Shown: positions 25,557 through 34,863 of the stretch, piece after piece
How the letters are laid out: each line of letters opens with the position of its first letter
How positions within the stretch are numbered: position 1 is the stretch's first letter
NCBI GenBank assembly: GCA_965214035.1
Contig: OZ243932.1
Location: forward strand, 868,001 to 932,000
Length of the DNA stretch: 64,000 nt
Reading direction: 5' to 3'
Source: JAJDYQ01 sp965214035
Lineage (GTDB): Bacteria > Pseudomonadota > Gammaproteobacteria > JAJDYQ01
The notes under the pieces: generated by a model
The model's database searches: none
What the model was told of the DNA's origin: nothing
Seen by the model: only the letters and a program-made list of their open reading frames with translations
Made by a program: the position numbers and the translations under genes

Positions 25557-26716
25557 TGGTCATGCTTATAGTGCGTTACCCTGCTTATCTGCTGCTTTTA
25601 TTATGGCTGAGCGGATGTGGGACTATTAGCGGTATGTTTAAAGACGAGGATAATGCGGATCCTCCCACACCACTGGCAGCAATTAGCAGCTCGATTACAG
25701 TGAATAAAGTGTGGTCGAAAAATGTTGGCAGTACACACCATGCTGTTAATTTACAGCCAATACATGTCAATCAACGTCTTTATGCGGCCAGTCAGGATGG
25801 TACTGTCACCGCTTTGGACTATAAATCAGGTGATATTGAATGGCAGATTAATACTCAATCCCGTTTGGGAGGGGGGCCAGGGGTGGGTGATGATCTCGTA
25901 CTGCTGGGGACGCGAGAAGGTGAAGTGATTGCACTCGCAGCCGACAAAGGTAAGGAATTATGGCGCAGCCGTGTAACCAGTGAAGTGTTGTCTGTACCGA
26001 TAGCGGTTGCCGGTATTGTTGTAGCCAGATCTATTGACGGACGTCTGTTCGGACTCTCGACAGCAAATGGCAGTCGTCTTTGGACTTATGATCGAACGGT
26101 TCCGGTTCTTACTCTGCGTGGTAGCAGTTCACCGACATTGGCGGGCGGATTGATAATCTATGGTTCGGACGGAGGCAAATTAACAGCGATTTCATTGAAG
26201 GAAGGTCTGCCTATCTGGGAAAAGAGTGTTGCCTATCCAAGTGGTCGTTCCGAACTGGATCGTATTGTGGATATTGATGGAGACCCTCTGGTTATTAACG
26301 GTGTTATTTATGCCGCATCCTATCAGGGTGTCGTGGTTGCCCTGGATCTTGAAACCGGTGGTACTATCTGGTCAAAGGAGCTGGCGACTTCCACCGATAT
26401 GTCTGCTGATGAATCCAACATTTATGTAACGGATAGCGATGGTAATGTCTGGGCACTTGATCGTAGAAGTGGTGCAGCTCTTTGGAAGCAGGATAAATTG
26501 AGATTCAGAAATGTAACGGGACCTGCTGTGGACGGCAGACATATTGTTGTTGCCGACCTTGAGGGCTATCTGCATTGGCTTTCAGTCGAGGATGGTAGTC
26601 TTGTGGGCCGAGCCAAGACAGGTAGTGTCGCAATTAATATTCCGCCGCTGGTCGTAGATGGACTTGTATATAGTTATTCGCTTGACGGAGAGCTGTCAGT
26701 CTATACGGTCAAATAG
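25556..26716 (+). CDS. bamB: Outer membrane assembly lipoprotein BamB
   Basis: A 386-residue lipoprotein of the BAM complex that helps insert beta-barrel proteins. The signal ends in LWLSGCGT (lipobox LSGC). The mature part is an eight-bladed PQQ-type beta-propeller with repeats such as GTVTALDYKSGDIEWQ, GEVIALAADKGKELWR, GRLFGLSTANGSRLWTYDR, GVVVALDLETGGTIWSKE and GNVWALDRRSGAALWKQD. An alternative ATG at 25562 would shorten it by two residues. It is followed by der after 24 bp. Confidence 0.95.
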   Translation: MVMLIVRYPAYLLLLLWLSGCGTISGMFKDEDNADPPTPLAAISSSITVNKVWSKNVGSTHHAVNLQPIHVNQRLYAASQDGTVTALDYKSGDIEWQINTQSRLGGGPGVGDDLVLLGTREGEVIALAADKGKELWRSRVTSEVLSVPIAVAGIVVARSIDGRLFGLSTANGSRLWTYDRTVPVLTLRGSSSPTLAGGLIIYGSDGGKLTAISLKEGLPIWEKSVAYPSGRSELDRIVDIDGDPLVINGVIYAASYQGVVVALDLETGGTIWSKELATSTDMSADESNIYVTDSDGNVWALDRRSGAALWKQDKLRFRNVTGPAVDGRHIVVADLEGYLHWLSVEDGSLVGRAKTGSVAINIPPLVVDGLVYSYSLDGELSVYTVK

Positions 26717-26740
26717 CCAGACTACCCTGGGATCCCTCCT

Positions 26741-28135
26741 GTGCCGATTCTCGCGCTACTTGGCAGGCCTAATGTCGGCAAATCGACGTTATTTAACCGC
26801 CTTACAAAAACTCGCAATGCTCTTGTGGCAGACTATCCGGGTTTGACTCGTGATCGCCAATATGGCCATGCGGACATAGATGGTCGAGCGTTTATTGTCA
26901 TAGATACCGGTGGCCTGATTGATGAAGCAGACGATATTGGCGACCTGATCATTCAGCAATCCTTTCAGGCAGTGGACGAGGCCGACCTGATTCTTTTTCT
27001 TGTTGATGCCCAACAAGGTCTTAATGCACACGATGAGCAAATTGCAGCTCAACTCAGGCGTTATGGAAAACCGATTCAACTGCTGGCGAATAAAATAGAT
27101 TCTATGAATGCCAGTGTCGCTCTCAGTGAATTTCATGCTCTGGGACTTGGAGAGCCTGTAGCGATAGCCGCAGCGCAGGGACGGGGTTTGAGAATGCTCT
27201 GCGAAAATCTGATTGATCGTTTTCCAATGCCAACGGAATATGGCAATCAGGCCGATTCTGCTGACAGAGGAATGACTTTTGCTATTGTCGGTCGTCCTAA
27301 CGTTGGAAAGTCCACCTATATTAATCGTTTATTGGGTGAAAAACGGCTGGTAGTTTTTGATCAACCTGGTACAACACGTGATAGTATTTTTGTTTCTTTC
27401 CATTACGGTGATAATGAGATTACACTGGTTGATACGGCCGGGATACGTCGTCGTAGTCGTGTTAAACAAACCGTTGAAAAATTCAGTGTGGTGAAGACGC
27501 TGCGAGCTGTCGAAGAAGCTAATGTTGTGATAATGATGCTGGATGCTCGCGAAGGAATTGCTGAGCAGGATGCTGGTTTGCTGGGCTATATTCTGAATAG
27601 AGGACGGGCACTGGTTCTTGCTGTCAACAAGTGGGATAGATTATCGGCTGAGCAACGTGATACAATTAAAATGCAGTTGCAACTTAAATTGGGCTTTACG
27701 AAATTTGCCGAATTACATTTTATATCCGCGCTTCATGGTTCAGGTGTATTTGATGTTCTGGAGTCGGCCAATAGAGCTTACAAGGCCGCATTTCGCCGTT
27801 TCACGACCCCGACTTTGAATCAACTATTGCAGGATATGCTGGCAGAGCATCAACCGCCACTGGCTCGAGGACGCAGAATTAAACTCCGGTATATGCATCA
27901 GGGTGGCATGAACCCGCCACGCTTTATCATTCATGGAAACTCTACTGATGCTGTTCCTGACGGCTATCGCCGTTATCTGATTAATCGAATACGCCGACAC
28001 TTGAAGCTAAAAGGCACACCGATTGAGGTTGAATTCCGAGATGGTCATAATCCCTTTGGAGACTATAAAAATAAGCTGACTGCGCGACAAATAAAGAAAC
28101 GTGAACGGATCAGGCGGTGGCACCGTAAACGTTAG
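26741..28135 (+). CDS. der: Ribosome-assembly GTPase Der (EngA)
   Basis: A 464-residue protein with two tandem GTPase domains and a KH-like C-terminus, acting in 50S subunit maturation. Domain 1 has LGRPNVGKSTLFNRL, DTGGL and NKID. Domain 2 has VGRPNVGKSTYINRLLG, DTAGIRRRSRV and NKWD. The C-terminal KH-like domain includes RFIIHGNSTDAVPDGYRRYL. The start is GTG at 26741. This is the last gene of the ndk-to-der block, and no clear terminator follows. Confidence 0.97.
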   Translation: MPILALLGRPNVGKSTLFNRLTKTRNALVADYPGLTRDRQYGHADIDGRAFIVIDTGGLIDEADDIGDLIIQQSFQAVDEADLILFLVDAQQGLNAHDEQIAAQLRRYGKPIQLLANKIDSMNASVALSEFHALGLGEPVAIAAAQGRGLRMLCENLIDRFPMPTEYGNQADSADRGMTFAIVGRPNVGKSTYINRLLGEKRLVVFDQPGTTRDSIFVSFHYGDNEITLVDTAGIRRRSRVKQTVEKFSVVKTLRAVEEANVVIMMLDAREGIAEQDAGLLGYILNRGRALVLAVNKWDRLSAEQRDTIKMQLQLKLGFTKFAELHFISALHGSGVFDVLESANRAYKAAFRRFTTPTLNQLLQDMLAEHQPPLARGRRIKLRYMHQGGMNPPRFIIHGNSTDAVPDGYRRYLINRIRRHLKLKGTPIEVEFRDGHNPFGDYKNKLTARQIKKRERIRRWHRKR

Positions 28136-28638
28136 TCGATGTATCAGACAGGACCATACCTCCTCTGACCTGCATTGATAAAACCAGTGACCGTGCTTTG
28201 GTTTTATTGGTGCTGAAACTTAATAGCTCGGCAATTCTTCAAAAAACGCTTCCAGACTGTCCAGCAAGTAGCGATCAATAGCAGCAGGGAGCTCAAAGGC
28301 AGCTTTGGTAGCCTCCTCCGGGATAGTCAGGCTGTTCAAGATAAATGCCCTGCGCAGGCAGCTTAATCGCGCTGTTCCGAAACAAAGGGTAGATTTCCAC
28401 GAAGACCAGTTGTTCATCGACTTGGAATCGCTTAACCAAAAACTCACCGATTGACAGATTCAATGCAACAACATATAGTCTCATAAACGACTGGTATTGC
28501 AAATCCAGATCCATTACATTACCAGCCTTAATAAAAGTGCGGTTTATGGTGAACCCATATACATCCCGGTCAGCTTGCTGATAGACTGTTCCATAAAAAT
28601 GTCTGTAGCAGATGACGATAACTGAGGACCTGAGTAAA
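28136..28638. other. Gap after der; possible degraded reverse-strand gene
   Basis: About 500 bp without an intact gene. On the reverse strand, about 28590 to 28310 reads as a plausible protein (DLDLQYQSFMRLYVVALNL, VKRFQVDEQLVFVEIYPLF) up to PDYPGGG. After a one-base shift in GGAGGAGG (near 28318), a second open piece reads EEATKAAFELPAAIDRYLLD and ends at 28220. Joined, these could be a decayed gene of ~130 residues. No family is recognised, and neither piece has a convincing start. Confidence 0.3.
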
Positions 28639-30810
28639 ATGCTTGAAATATTTCGACACTTCATACGCCTGATTTTGCGGGTTTTATATCGTGTAGAAGT
28701 GAAAGGTATTGAAAACTTCCACCGTGCCGGCAAGCGCATTTTAATTATCGCTAATCATGTTTCATTTCTCGATGGAGCCTTATTGGCAGCTTTCCTTCCG
28801 AGAGTACCACTATTTGTTATTAATACCTTCGTGGCGCGCAAATGGTGGGTCAGGCCATTTTTAAGGCTGATTCAATATGTCACTATTGACCCTACCAATC
28901 CTCTGTATGTTAAAACGCTTATTCGTACCATTGAAGATAGCGAGCTTGTCGCTATTTTCCCTGAAGGTCGCATTACAATAACCGGTTCCCTGATGAAAAT
29001 TTATCAGGGAACCGGTCTGGTTGCGGATAAGACAAATGCGCAGGTACTGCCCATATATCTTGATGGACCGCAGTACTCGAAATTTTCCCAACTAAAGGGC
29101 GTTATCCGCCAACGCTGGTTTCCTGAGGTGCGAATAACCATCCTTCCTCCTCGTACAATTGATATAGATCCTGACATTAAGGGCTCCCGGCGTCGCATGA
29201 TCGCCACTCAGATTCTGGAGAGTATGATGAGAGAAATGGTGTTGATTGCCGGAAGGCATCATCAAACATTTTTTGAAACCCTGCTTGAGGCACGGACTAT
29301 ACATGGTGGTGTGCTCCCGATAATAGAAGACATTAATCGAAAGCAGTTGAACTATAACCAGCTATTAAGAGCGACATTTGGCCTGTCGTATGCGTTGAGA
29401 GGTTTATTGAAGGGCAGAGCAGGTATTGGGCTGATGTTGCCCAATGCCATACCGACGATTGTGGCTTTCCTGTCATTGCATTTGCTCGGCAAAATCCCGG
29501 CTATGATTAATTACACAATGGGGGTTAAAGATATTCGCTCCGCAATTCGCACAGCGAGCATCAGCACAGTTATCACTTCCCGAAAATTTATTGAGCTCTC
29601 AGAGAGGCAGGATGCCATAGAGGCAATAGAGCGTGATGTGAGCATTATTTATCTGGAAGATGTCAGAGAAAGCGTTACGGTGTCTATAAAGCTGAAGGCT
29701 TTACTGTCAAGCCTGTTCCCGCGGTTTGCATGGAACCTTAGTCAGGCGGCTGATGATCCGCAAGAATCAGCCGTCATACTTTTTACATCAGGTTCTGAAG
29801 GCGAGCCCAAGGGAGTCGTACTTTCTCATGTCAATCTTCTGGCAAACCGCTGCCAGCTTGATGCTGTAATTGATTTTACTTCGGATGATATTATCTTGAA
29901 TGCCATGCCGCTGTTTCACTCATTTGGGCTTATGGCAGGAATGGTGCTGCCATTAACCGCCGGGATTAAACTCTTTCTGTATCCGTCACCGTTGCATTAT
30001 AATATTATTCCTGAGCTGTCTTACGATATTCGAGCCACGATACTATTTGCAACCAATACCTTTCTGGCGGGCTATGCAAAAAAAGCCCATTCTTATGATT
30101 TTCATAAAGTACGTCTGTTGTTGACGGGTGCGGAAAAACTACAGGAAGAAACACAGAGAATATGGCATGAAAAATTTGGCATCCGGATTCTTGAAGGTTA
30201 TGGAGCAACTGAAACCAGTCCAGTCATTTCCGTTAATACACCGATGCATTATAAGACAGGCACAGCAGGGCAGCTGTTGCCGGGTATCGAATACTATCTC
30301 GAGCCAGTTGCCGGAATTGAAGAAGGTGGACGCCTGCATGTCAAGGGGCTGAATATTATGAATGGTTACCTTATGCCGGAGGAACCTGGAATATTGCAGC
30401 CACCATCAACTCTGAAAGGAGATGGCTGGTATGATACGGGCGATATTGTTTCTATAGACAGTATGAACTTTGTTAAGATAAAAGGCCGAGCTAAACGCTT
30501 TGCAAAAATTGCGGGAGAGATGATATCGCTGGTTCAGATTGAGAGTTTAGCTGGATGCTGCTGGCCGAATGAGGCTCACGCTGCCATCGCTGTGCCTGAT
30601 GCCAAAAGAGGAGAGCGGTTGGTGTTGTTCTCAACCAGAACTGTCACAGACCATAGTCGCAGGGAGCTGCTCGAGATGGCGCGTCAAATGGGGCAAAGCG
30701 AACTTCTGGTGCCAGGAAGCATAATCCATGTTGACAGTATCCCGTTGCTGGCAACAGGAAAAACGGATTATACAGGTCTGCATGACAAATTAAAGGAACA
30801 GGCTGATTGA
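28639..30810 (+). CDS. aas: Bifunctional 2-acyl-GPE acyltransferase/acyl-ACP synthetase Aas
   Basis: A 723-residue enzyme that re-acylates lysophosphatidylethanolamine with fatty acid activated on ACP. The N-terminal acyltransferase (about 1-200) carries NHVSFLD (HX4D) and FPEGRITITGSLMKIYQGTG. The C-terminal AMP-binding synthetase has ILFTSGSEGEPKGVVLSH, PLFHSFGL, EGYGATETSPVIS, DGWYDTGDIV and IKGRAKRFAKIAGEMISL. The order and length match E. coli Aas closely. The frame opens at 28612, but ATG 28639 (MLEIFRHFIRLILRVLYR) fits the family start. Confidence 0.96.
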   Translation: MLEIFRHFIRLILRVLYRVEVKGIENFHRAGKRILIIANHVSFLDGALLAAFLPRVPLFVINTFVARKWWVRPFLRLIQYVTIDPTNPLYVKTLIRTIEDSELVAIFPEGRITITGSLMKIYQGTGLVADKTNAQVLPIYLDGPQYSKFSQLKGVIRQRWFPEVRITILPPRTIDIDPDIKGSRRRMIATQILESMMREMVLIAGRHHQTFFETLLEARTIHGGVLPIIEDINRKQLNYNQLLRATFGLSYALRGLLKGRAGIGLMLPNAIPTIVAFLSLHLLGKIPAMINYTMGVKDIRSAIRTASISTVITSRKFIELSERQDAIEAIERDVSIIYLEDVRESVTVSIKLKALLSSLFPRFAWNLSQAADDPQESAVILFTSGSEGEPKGVVLSHVNLLANRCQLDAVIDFTSDDIILNAMPLFHSFGLMAGMVLPLTAGIKLFLYPSPLHYNIIPELSYDIRATILFATNTFLAGYAKKAHSYDFHKVRLLLTGAEKLQEETQRIWHEKFGIRILEGYGATETSPVISVNTPMHYKTGTAGQLLPGIEYYLEPVAGIEEGGRLHVKGLNIMNGYLMPEEPGILQPPSTLKGDGWYDTGDIVSIDSMNFVKIKGRAKRFAKIAGEMISLVQIESLAGCCWPNEAHAAIAVPDAKRGERLVLFSTRTVTDHSRRELLEMARQMGQSELLVPGSIIHVDSIPLLATGKTDYTGLHDKLKEQAD

Positions 30811-31002
30811 TGGTTTGCCCGGTAAAACGTCCGGGAAGTATGATTTCCCTTTGAACTTTCAAGTGTGCGCCTTATCTGAAGATATTGATATTACGGGCGA
30901 TCAGTGGTATCGCTTGTTTTTGTATGCTTTCTAGCGGCTGGTCAGGTCTTTGGTAGACCTTTCCAGTACTCAACTAAAATTGATTTGCACAGGAGAAAAT
31001 TA

Positions 31003-31380
31003 ATGTCTAAAAAAACTTCAATGAAGCCTATCGCTGCTGCAATTGGTGCGGTGGTAGTTACCTCGCTGGCAACTGTACCTGTTGCCCAGGCTGATGTCAG
31101 CCCATTTGGTATGACCGATTTGGGTTCAGGCTATCAGGTTGCGATGGAAGGCAAGTGTGGAGAAGGCAAATGCGGTGGCTCCAAAGCTGCCGGCGAAGGC
31201 AAGTGTGGGGAAGGTAAATGCGGTGGCTCCAAAGCTGCCGGCGAAGGCAAGTGTGGAGAAGGCAAATGCGGTGGTTCCAAAGTTGCTGGCGAAGGCAAGT
31301 GTGGAGAAGGCAAATGCGGTGGTTCCAAAGCTGCTGGCGAAGGCAAGTGTGGAGAAGGCAAATGCGGTGGCAAGAAGTAA
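31003..31380 (+). CDS. hvfA: HvfA-like copper-peptide precursor with ten EGKCG motifs
   Basis: A 125-residue secreted precursor with ribosome site AGGAG. Residues 1-30 are a Sec-type signal (ending PVAQADVS), followed by a short spacer. From residue 49 onward there are five copies of a 16-residue unit EGKCGEGKCGGSKAAG, the last one shortened to end in GGKK, giving ten EGKCG pentapeptides and ten Cys. EGKCG is the motif that DUF692 (MNIO) enzymes with DUF2063 partners convert into copper-binding oxazolone/thioamide groups in Haemophilus HvfA, and exactly those two partner genes follow. It is therefore probably a ribosomally made, modified, exported copper (or other metal) chelator. Ten motifs is high compared with the few I know of in described members. 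Confidence 0.88.
   Translation: MSKKTSMKPIAAAIGAVVVTSLATVPVAQADVSPFGMTDLGSGYQVAMEGKCGEGKCGGSKAAGEGKCGEGKCGGSKAAGEGKCGEGKCGGSKVAGEGKCGEGKCGGSKAAGEGKCGEGKCGGKK
31147..31377 (+). repeat. Tandem 48-bp repeats (4 full + 1 partial) in hvfA
   Basis: Units start at 31147, 31195, 31243, 31291 and 31339, the last being 39 bp. They are nearly identical at the DNA level: only a few substitutions are visible, including GGA/GGG in unit 2, GGT/GGC for Gly and GCC/GTT giving one Ala-to-Val change. This implies recent expansion or homogenisation. Confidence 0.95.
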
Positions 31381-31423
31381 CGCCTGCGTAACCTACTTAT
31401 AATGCGCCTCACGGGAGAAAGTG

Positions 31424-32287
31424 ATGAATGGTATCCAGACATGCGACTATCCCGTACATGGCGCAGGTTTAGGCTTCCGGCGAGCTTTGATGGATTCGCT
31501 GGCAGCTGCTTTTCCAGAGAATGTCTCATTTATGGAGATCGCTCCAGAGAACTGGATGAGAGTCGGCGGCAAGGCCGGTAAACAATTTCGATCTTTCACA
31601 GAGCAGCATGACTTCGTCTGCCATGGCCTGTCGCTTTCGATTGGTTCGCCGTCCCCCCTTGATGTTGAGTTTGTCCAGGAAGTAAAGGGTTTCCTTGACG
31701 AACATGGCATTTTATGTTACAGCGAGCACCTTAGCTACTGCTCGGATGGAGGCCATTTATATGACCTGATGCCAATTCCCTTTACCGAAGAGGCTGTTCA
31801 TTATGTGGCAGATCGCATACGTCGTGTACAGGATATCCTGGAGCGTCGTATAGCGATGGAAAACGTTTCCTATTACGCAGCACCGGGGCAGGAAATGTCG
31901 GAAATTAAGTTTGTAAATGCGGTTCTTGAAGAGGCTGACTGTGATTTGCATATCGACATTAACAACATTTATGTGAATGCGATCAACCATCGGTACGATG
32001 CAGAAGAGTTTTTGAAGGCCCTGCCGGGAGAGCGTATCGCTTATGCACATGTTGCGGGGCACTTTGTCGAAGCTGAAGACCTGCGTGTTGATACGCATGG
32101 AGATGAGGTTTGTGAACCGGTATGGGCCCTGTTGCGGACTGCCTATGACATATTTGGTATATTTCCGACATTGCTGGAACGCGATTTTAATATCCCGCCG
32201 TTAGAAAAACTGCTGGTTGAGGTTGACAAAATTATTGAATGTCAGGGTGATACTTCACATGTCCTGCTTCAATCGCAGGCTTCCTAG
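31424..32287 (+). CDS. hvfB: DUF692/MNIO iron oxygenase HvfB (BufB-type)
   Basis: A 287-residue TIM-barrel enzyme of the multinuclear non-heme iron oxidative (MNIO) family. Metal-site and family motifs are GAGLGFRRAL, FMEIAPENWM, HGLSLSIGSP, YSEHLSYCS, MENVSYYAAPG, HIDINNIYVNAINH and IAYAHVAGH. It should oxidise the Cys side chains of the EGKCG precursor. The frame opens at GTG 31421, but ATG 31424 is as good, with GGGAGA upstream. It starts 43 bp after hvfA and is followed after 2 bp by its DUF2063 partner. Confidence 0.93.
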   Translation: MNGIQTCDYPVHGAGLGFRRALMDSLAAAFPENVSFMEIAPENWMRVGGKAGKQFRSFTEQHDFVCHGLSLSIGSPSPLDVEFVQEVKGFLDEHGILCYSEHLSYCSDGGHLYDLMPIPFTEEAVHYVADRIRRVQDILERRIAMENVSYYAAPGQEMSEIKFVNAVLEEADCDLHIDINNIYVNAINHRYDAEEFLKALPGERIAYAHVAGHFVEAEDLRVDTHGDEVCEPVWALLRTAYDIFGIFPTLLERDFNIPPLEKLLVEVDKIIECQGDTSHVLLQSQAS

Positions 32288-32289
32288 TC

Positions 32290-33072
32290 ATGTTGTTGTC
32301 GGGTTTTAGGCAGATACAATACGATTTCGCCGCACATATCCGCGACCCTGAGAATGTGTCTGGGCCTGATGGGATAGAAGACCGTCGCATGGCGGTTTAT
32401 CGCGATCTCTTCTATAACAATGTAGAAAACTTTATGGCGACCGGCTTTCCGGTTTTGCGCTCACTCTACGATGAAGATGCCTGGCATCTTTTGATAAGGG
32501 ATTACTTCTCACGCCATAATGCAAAAACTCCGCATTTCCCGGAAATGGCCGGGGAGTTTGTTTATTACCTGCTCAATGAATTTATCCCGGGCGATAACGA
32601 TCCCGCCTTTATTTATGAATTGGCGCACTATGAATGGATGGAAACGGCATTATCATTATCCAAAGATTGTATAGCCGATGTGTCATTTAACAGCCGGGGA
32701 GATTTAAGACATGAACCTGTCGTTATTTCTCCTCTGGCGTGGTTGCTTTCCTACGAGTGGCCGGTACATACGATTAGCCGTGACTACCGGCCGACCGAAA
32801 AGCCGGACCAGCCAACCTGGATTATTATTTATCGTGATGCACAGGATGATGTTGGTTTTATACAGCTAAACCCTGTAACATCACGATTATTTCAATTACT
32901 TGAGGATGAGAGCCGGAGCTTGAGTGGCGAGCAGGCCCTGGAGTTGGTCGCACAAGAGTTGAATCATCCTCGGCCAGAGGTTATCATCTCAGGCGGAATG
33001 GATACGTTAAAGCAGTTGCGAGCGAAGGATATTGTACTGGGCACAGCGATTATTCGCCGGCAGGCAGAGTAA
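32290..33072 (+). CDS. hvfC: DUF2063 partner protein HvfC (BufC-type)
   Basis: A 260-residue protein. The N-terminal DUF2063 domain (RRMAVYRDLFYNNVENFMATGF, then PHFPEMAGEFVYYLL and ELAHYEWMETAL) is the one that recognises the precursor and presents it to the MNIO enzyme. The C-terminal ~100 residues (QLNPVTSRLFQLLEDESRSL) resemble a small winged-helix/RRE-like module. It follows hvfB by 2 bp, so the two proteins are probably co-produced. The usual DoxX member of such clusters may be the one at 37.9 kb, four genes downstream. Confidence 0.92.
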   Translation: MLLSGFRQIQYDFAAHIRDPENVSGPDGIEDRRMAVYRDLFYNNVENFMATGFPVLRSLYDEDAWHLLIRDYFSRHNAKTPHFPEMAGEFVYYLLNEFIPGDNDPAFIYELAHYEWMETALSLSKDCIADVSFNSRGDLRHEPVVISPLAWLLSYEWPVHTISRDYRPTEKPDQPTWIIIYRDAQDDVGFIQLNPVTSRLFQLLEDESRSLSGEQALELVAQELNHPRPEVIISGGMDTLKQLRAKDIVLGTAIIRRQAE

Positions 33073-33195
33073 ATGCCTATCGTCGGCTTCATAGCCAACT
33101 AAAGGTACGGAGCAGCTTCTATCGATGATTGTGCCGCCATAATGGTTGCAGCCATCATGTATCAGCCAATAACAGTAACATCAAGGAGGTGAATA

Positions 33196-34830
33196 GTGAA
33201 GGGAGCAGAACTGTTTGTCCGCTGTCTGGAAAATGAGGGGGTTGAGTATATTTTCGGTATTCCGGGCGAAGAAAACATCGCCGTGATGGATGTTCTGCTC
33301 GATAGCTCGATTAATTTCATTACGACGCGCCATGAGCAGGGAGCAGCCTTTATGGCGGATGTGCAAGGGCGATTGACGGGCAGGGCAGGGGTTTGTCTGG
33401 CTACCTTAGGTCCCGGTGCAACAAACCTGATTACCGGTTTTGCGGATGCGAATATGGATCGTGCTCCGATTGTCGGTATTGCAGGTCAGGGTGCGACAAC
33501 GCGCTTACACAAGGAAAGCCATCAGATACTGGACCTCGTCAACCTGTTTGAACCCATATCAAAGTACTCAACACAGGTGCGTGAACCAGAAATCATCCCT
33601 GAAATTATTCGCAAAGCATTCAAGGTGGCACAGGCAGAAAAGCCCGGTGGCAGTTTTATCGATCTTCCTGAAAACATTGCCGGCATGTCGGTTGAGGAAA
33701 AGGAGCCGCTCAAGGTACAAAGTGCAAAAGCCCCCATGCCGCCAGAAGACAAGCTGCAACAGGCTGCCGATATCATTTCTTCCGCACGCTTTCCTTTGAT
33801 TATGGTCGGCAACGGCATTGTGCGGGGAAAAGCGAATGAAGCCCTGAACCGATTCTCCGAAAAACTCAATCTGCCCATAGCAACGACATTTATGTCCAAG
33901 GGATCGATTCCGTTCTCAAATAGCCGTTGTCTTGGTGCAGTAGGTCTGGCGGCTAATGATTATATTTCCTGTGGTTTTGACAGGGCCGATGTTGTGATCT
34001 GTGTGGGTTATGACCTCGTCGAGTATCATCCTTATTTATGGAACAAGAATAAGCAGGTGAAAATCATTCACATTGATTTTTCGTCTGCCGAAGTAGATGA
34101 ATATTACATTGTTGAATGTGGTGTTATCGGTGATATTACCCGGGCACTAGATGCCATTGGTGAACTTGCTGTGCCGTGTGAAACATTTCCGGCGACGGTT
34201 TTGCGACAAGCCGTTGTCGATGAAGTCGAAGAACATGCTGGTGATACCGGTTTTCCCGTCAAGCCACAGAAAATAATATGGGATTTGCGACAGTTGCTTA
34301 ATCCGGAAGATATTGTTATCAGTGATGTTGGCGCACACAAGATGTGGATGGCCCGCATGTATCAGGGAGAGCGCCCCAATACCTGTATTATCTCAAATGG
34401 TTTTGCGTCAATGGGAATAGCCGTTCCTGGCGCCATCGCCGCCAAACTGCATCATCCTGAACGCACCGTGGTTGCGGTGACCGGCGATGCAGGCTTCATG
34501 ATGAATTCTCAGGAAATCGAGACCGCGCTTCGTGCCGGTACAGCATTTATTATTCTTGTCTGGACAGATTCAAAATACGGACTAATCCGCTGGCACCAAA
34601 TGAAGGCTTTCGGCAGACCCAGCCATATAGACTTCAATAATCCAGACTTCGTGAAGTATGCGGAAAGCTTTGGTGCCAGAGGCTATCGTGTAGAATCCGC
34701 ACAGGATTTACTGCCGACACTACAACATGCGAGAGATGATAATACGGTTGTTATTGTTGACTGCGCCGTTGATTACGAAGAAAACATGAAGCTGACGGAA
34801 AAACTTGGTGGATTGGTTTGCCCGATTTAA
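33196..34830 (+). CDS. Acetolactate synthase-like ThDP-dependent enzyme
   Basis: A 544-residue enzyme of the thiamine-diphosphate family with a very strong ribosome site (AAGGAGG) and GTG start. The N-terminal domain has GIPGEENIAVMD and the catalytic Glu in TTRHEQGAAFMADV. The middle domain is FAD/nucleotide-like. The C-terminal ThDP-binding motif is VVAVTGDAGFMMNSQEIETA. Length and pattern fit a catabolic acetolactate synthase (AlsS type) without a separate regulatory subunit; none is encoded here. Product identity should be held open, since the next genes encode an aldehyde dehydrogenase rather than acetolactate decarboxylase or branched-chain amino acid enzymes. Confidence 0.85.
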   Translation: MKGAELFVRCLENEGVEYIFGIPGEENIAVMDVLLDSSINFITTRHEQGAAFMADVQGRLTGRAGVCLATLGPGATNLITGFADANMDRAPIVGIAGQGATTRLHKESHQILDLVNLFEPISKYSTQVREPEIIPEIIRKAFKVAQAEKPGGSFIDLPENIAGMSVEEKEPLKVQSAKAPMPPEDKLQQAADIISSARFPLIMVGNGIVRGKANEALNRFSEKLNLPIATTFMSKGSIPFSNSRCLGAVGLAANDYISCGFDRADVVICVGYDLVEYHPYLWNKNKQVKIIHIDFSSAEVDEYYIVECGVIGDITRALDAIGELAVPCETFPATVLRQAVVDEVEEHAGDTGFPVKPQKIIWDLRQLLNPEDIVISDVGAHKMWMARMYQGERPNTCIISNGFASMGIAVPGAIAAKLHHPERTVVAVTGDAGFMMNSQEIETALRAGTAFIILVWTDSKYGLIRWHQMKAFGRPSHIDFNNPDFVKYAESFGARGYRVESAQDLLPTLQHARDDNTVVIVDCAVDYEENMKLTEKLGGLVCPI

Positions 34831-34863
34831 CATTGGCAATGACTGAATGCTGCTGGAGTTAAC

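Noticed and set aside
31147..31377. CRISPR-like array in the 48-bp repeats
   Set aside because: The repeats are contiguous with no unique spacers and encode an in-frame peptide repeat.
31134..31529. Reverse-strand proline/serine/histidine-rich repeat frame
   Set aside because: It is the shadow of the 48-bp repeats in hvfA. The forward strand has signal peptide, ribosome site and partner genes.
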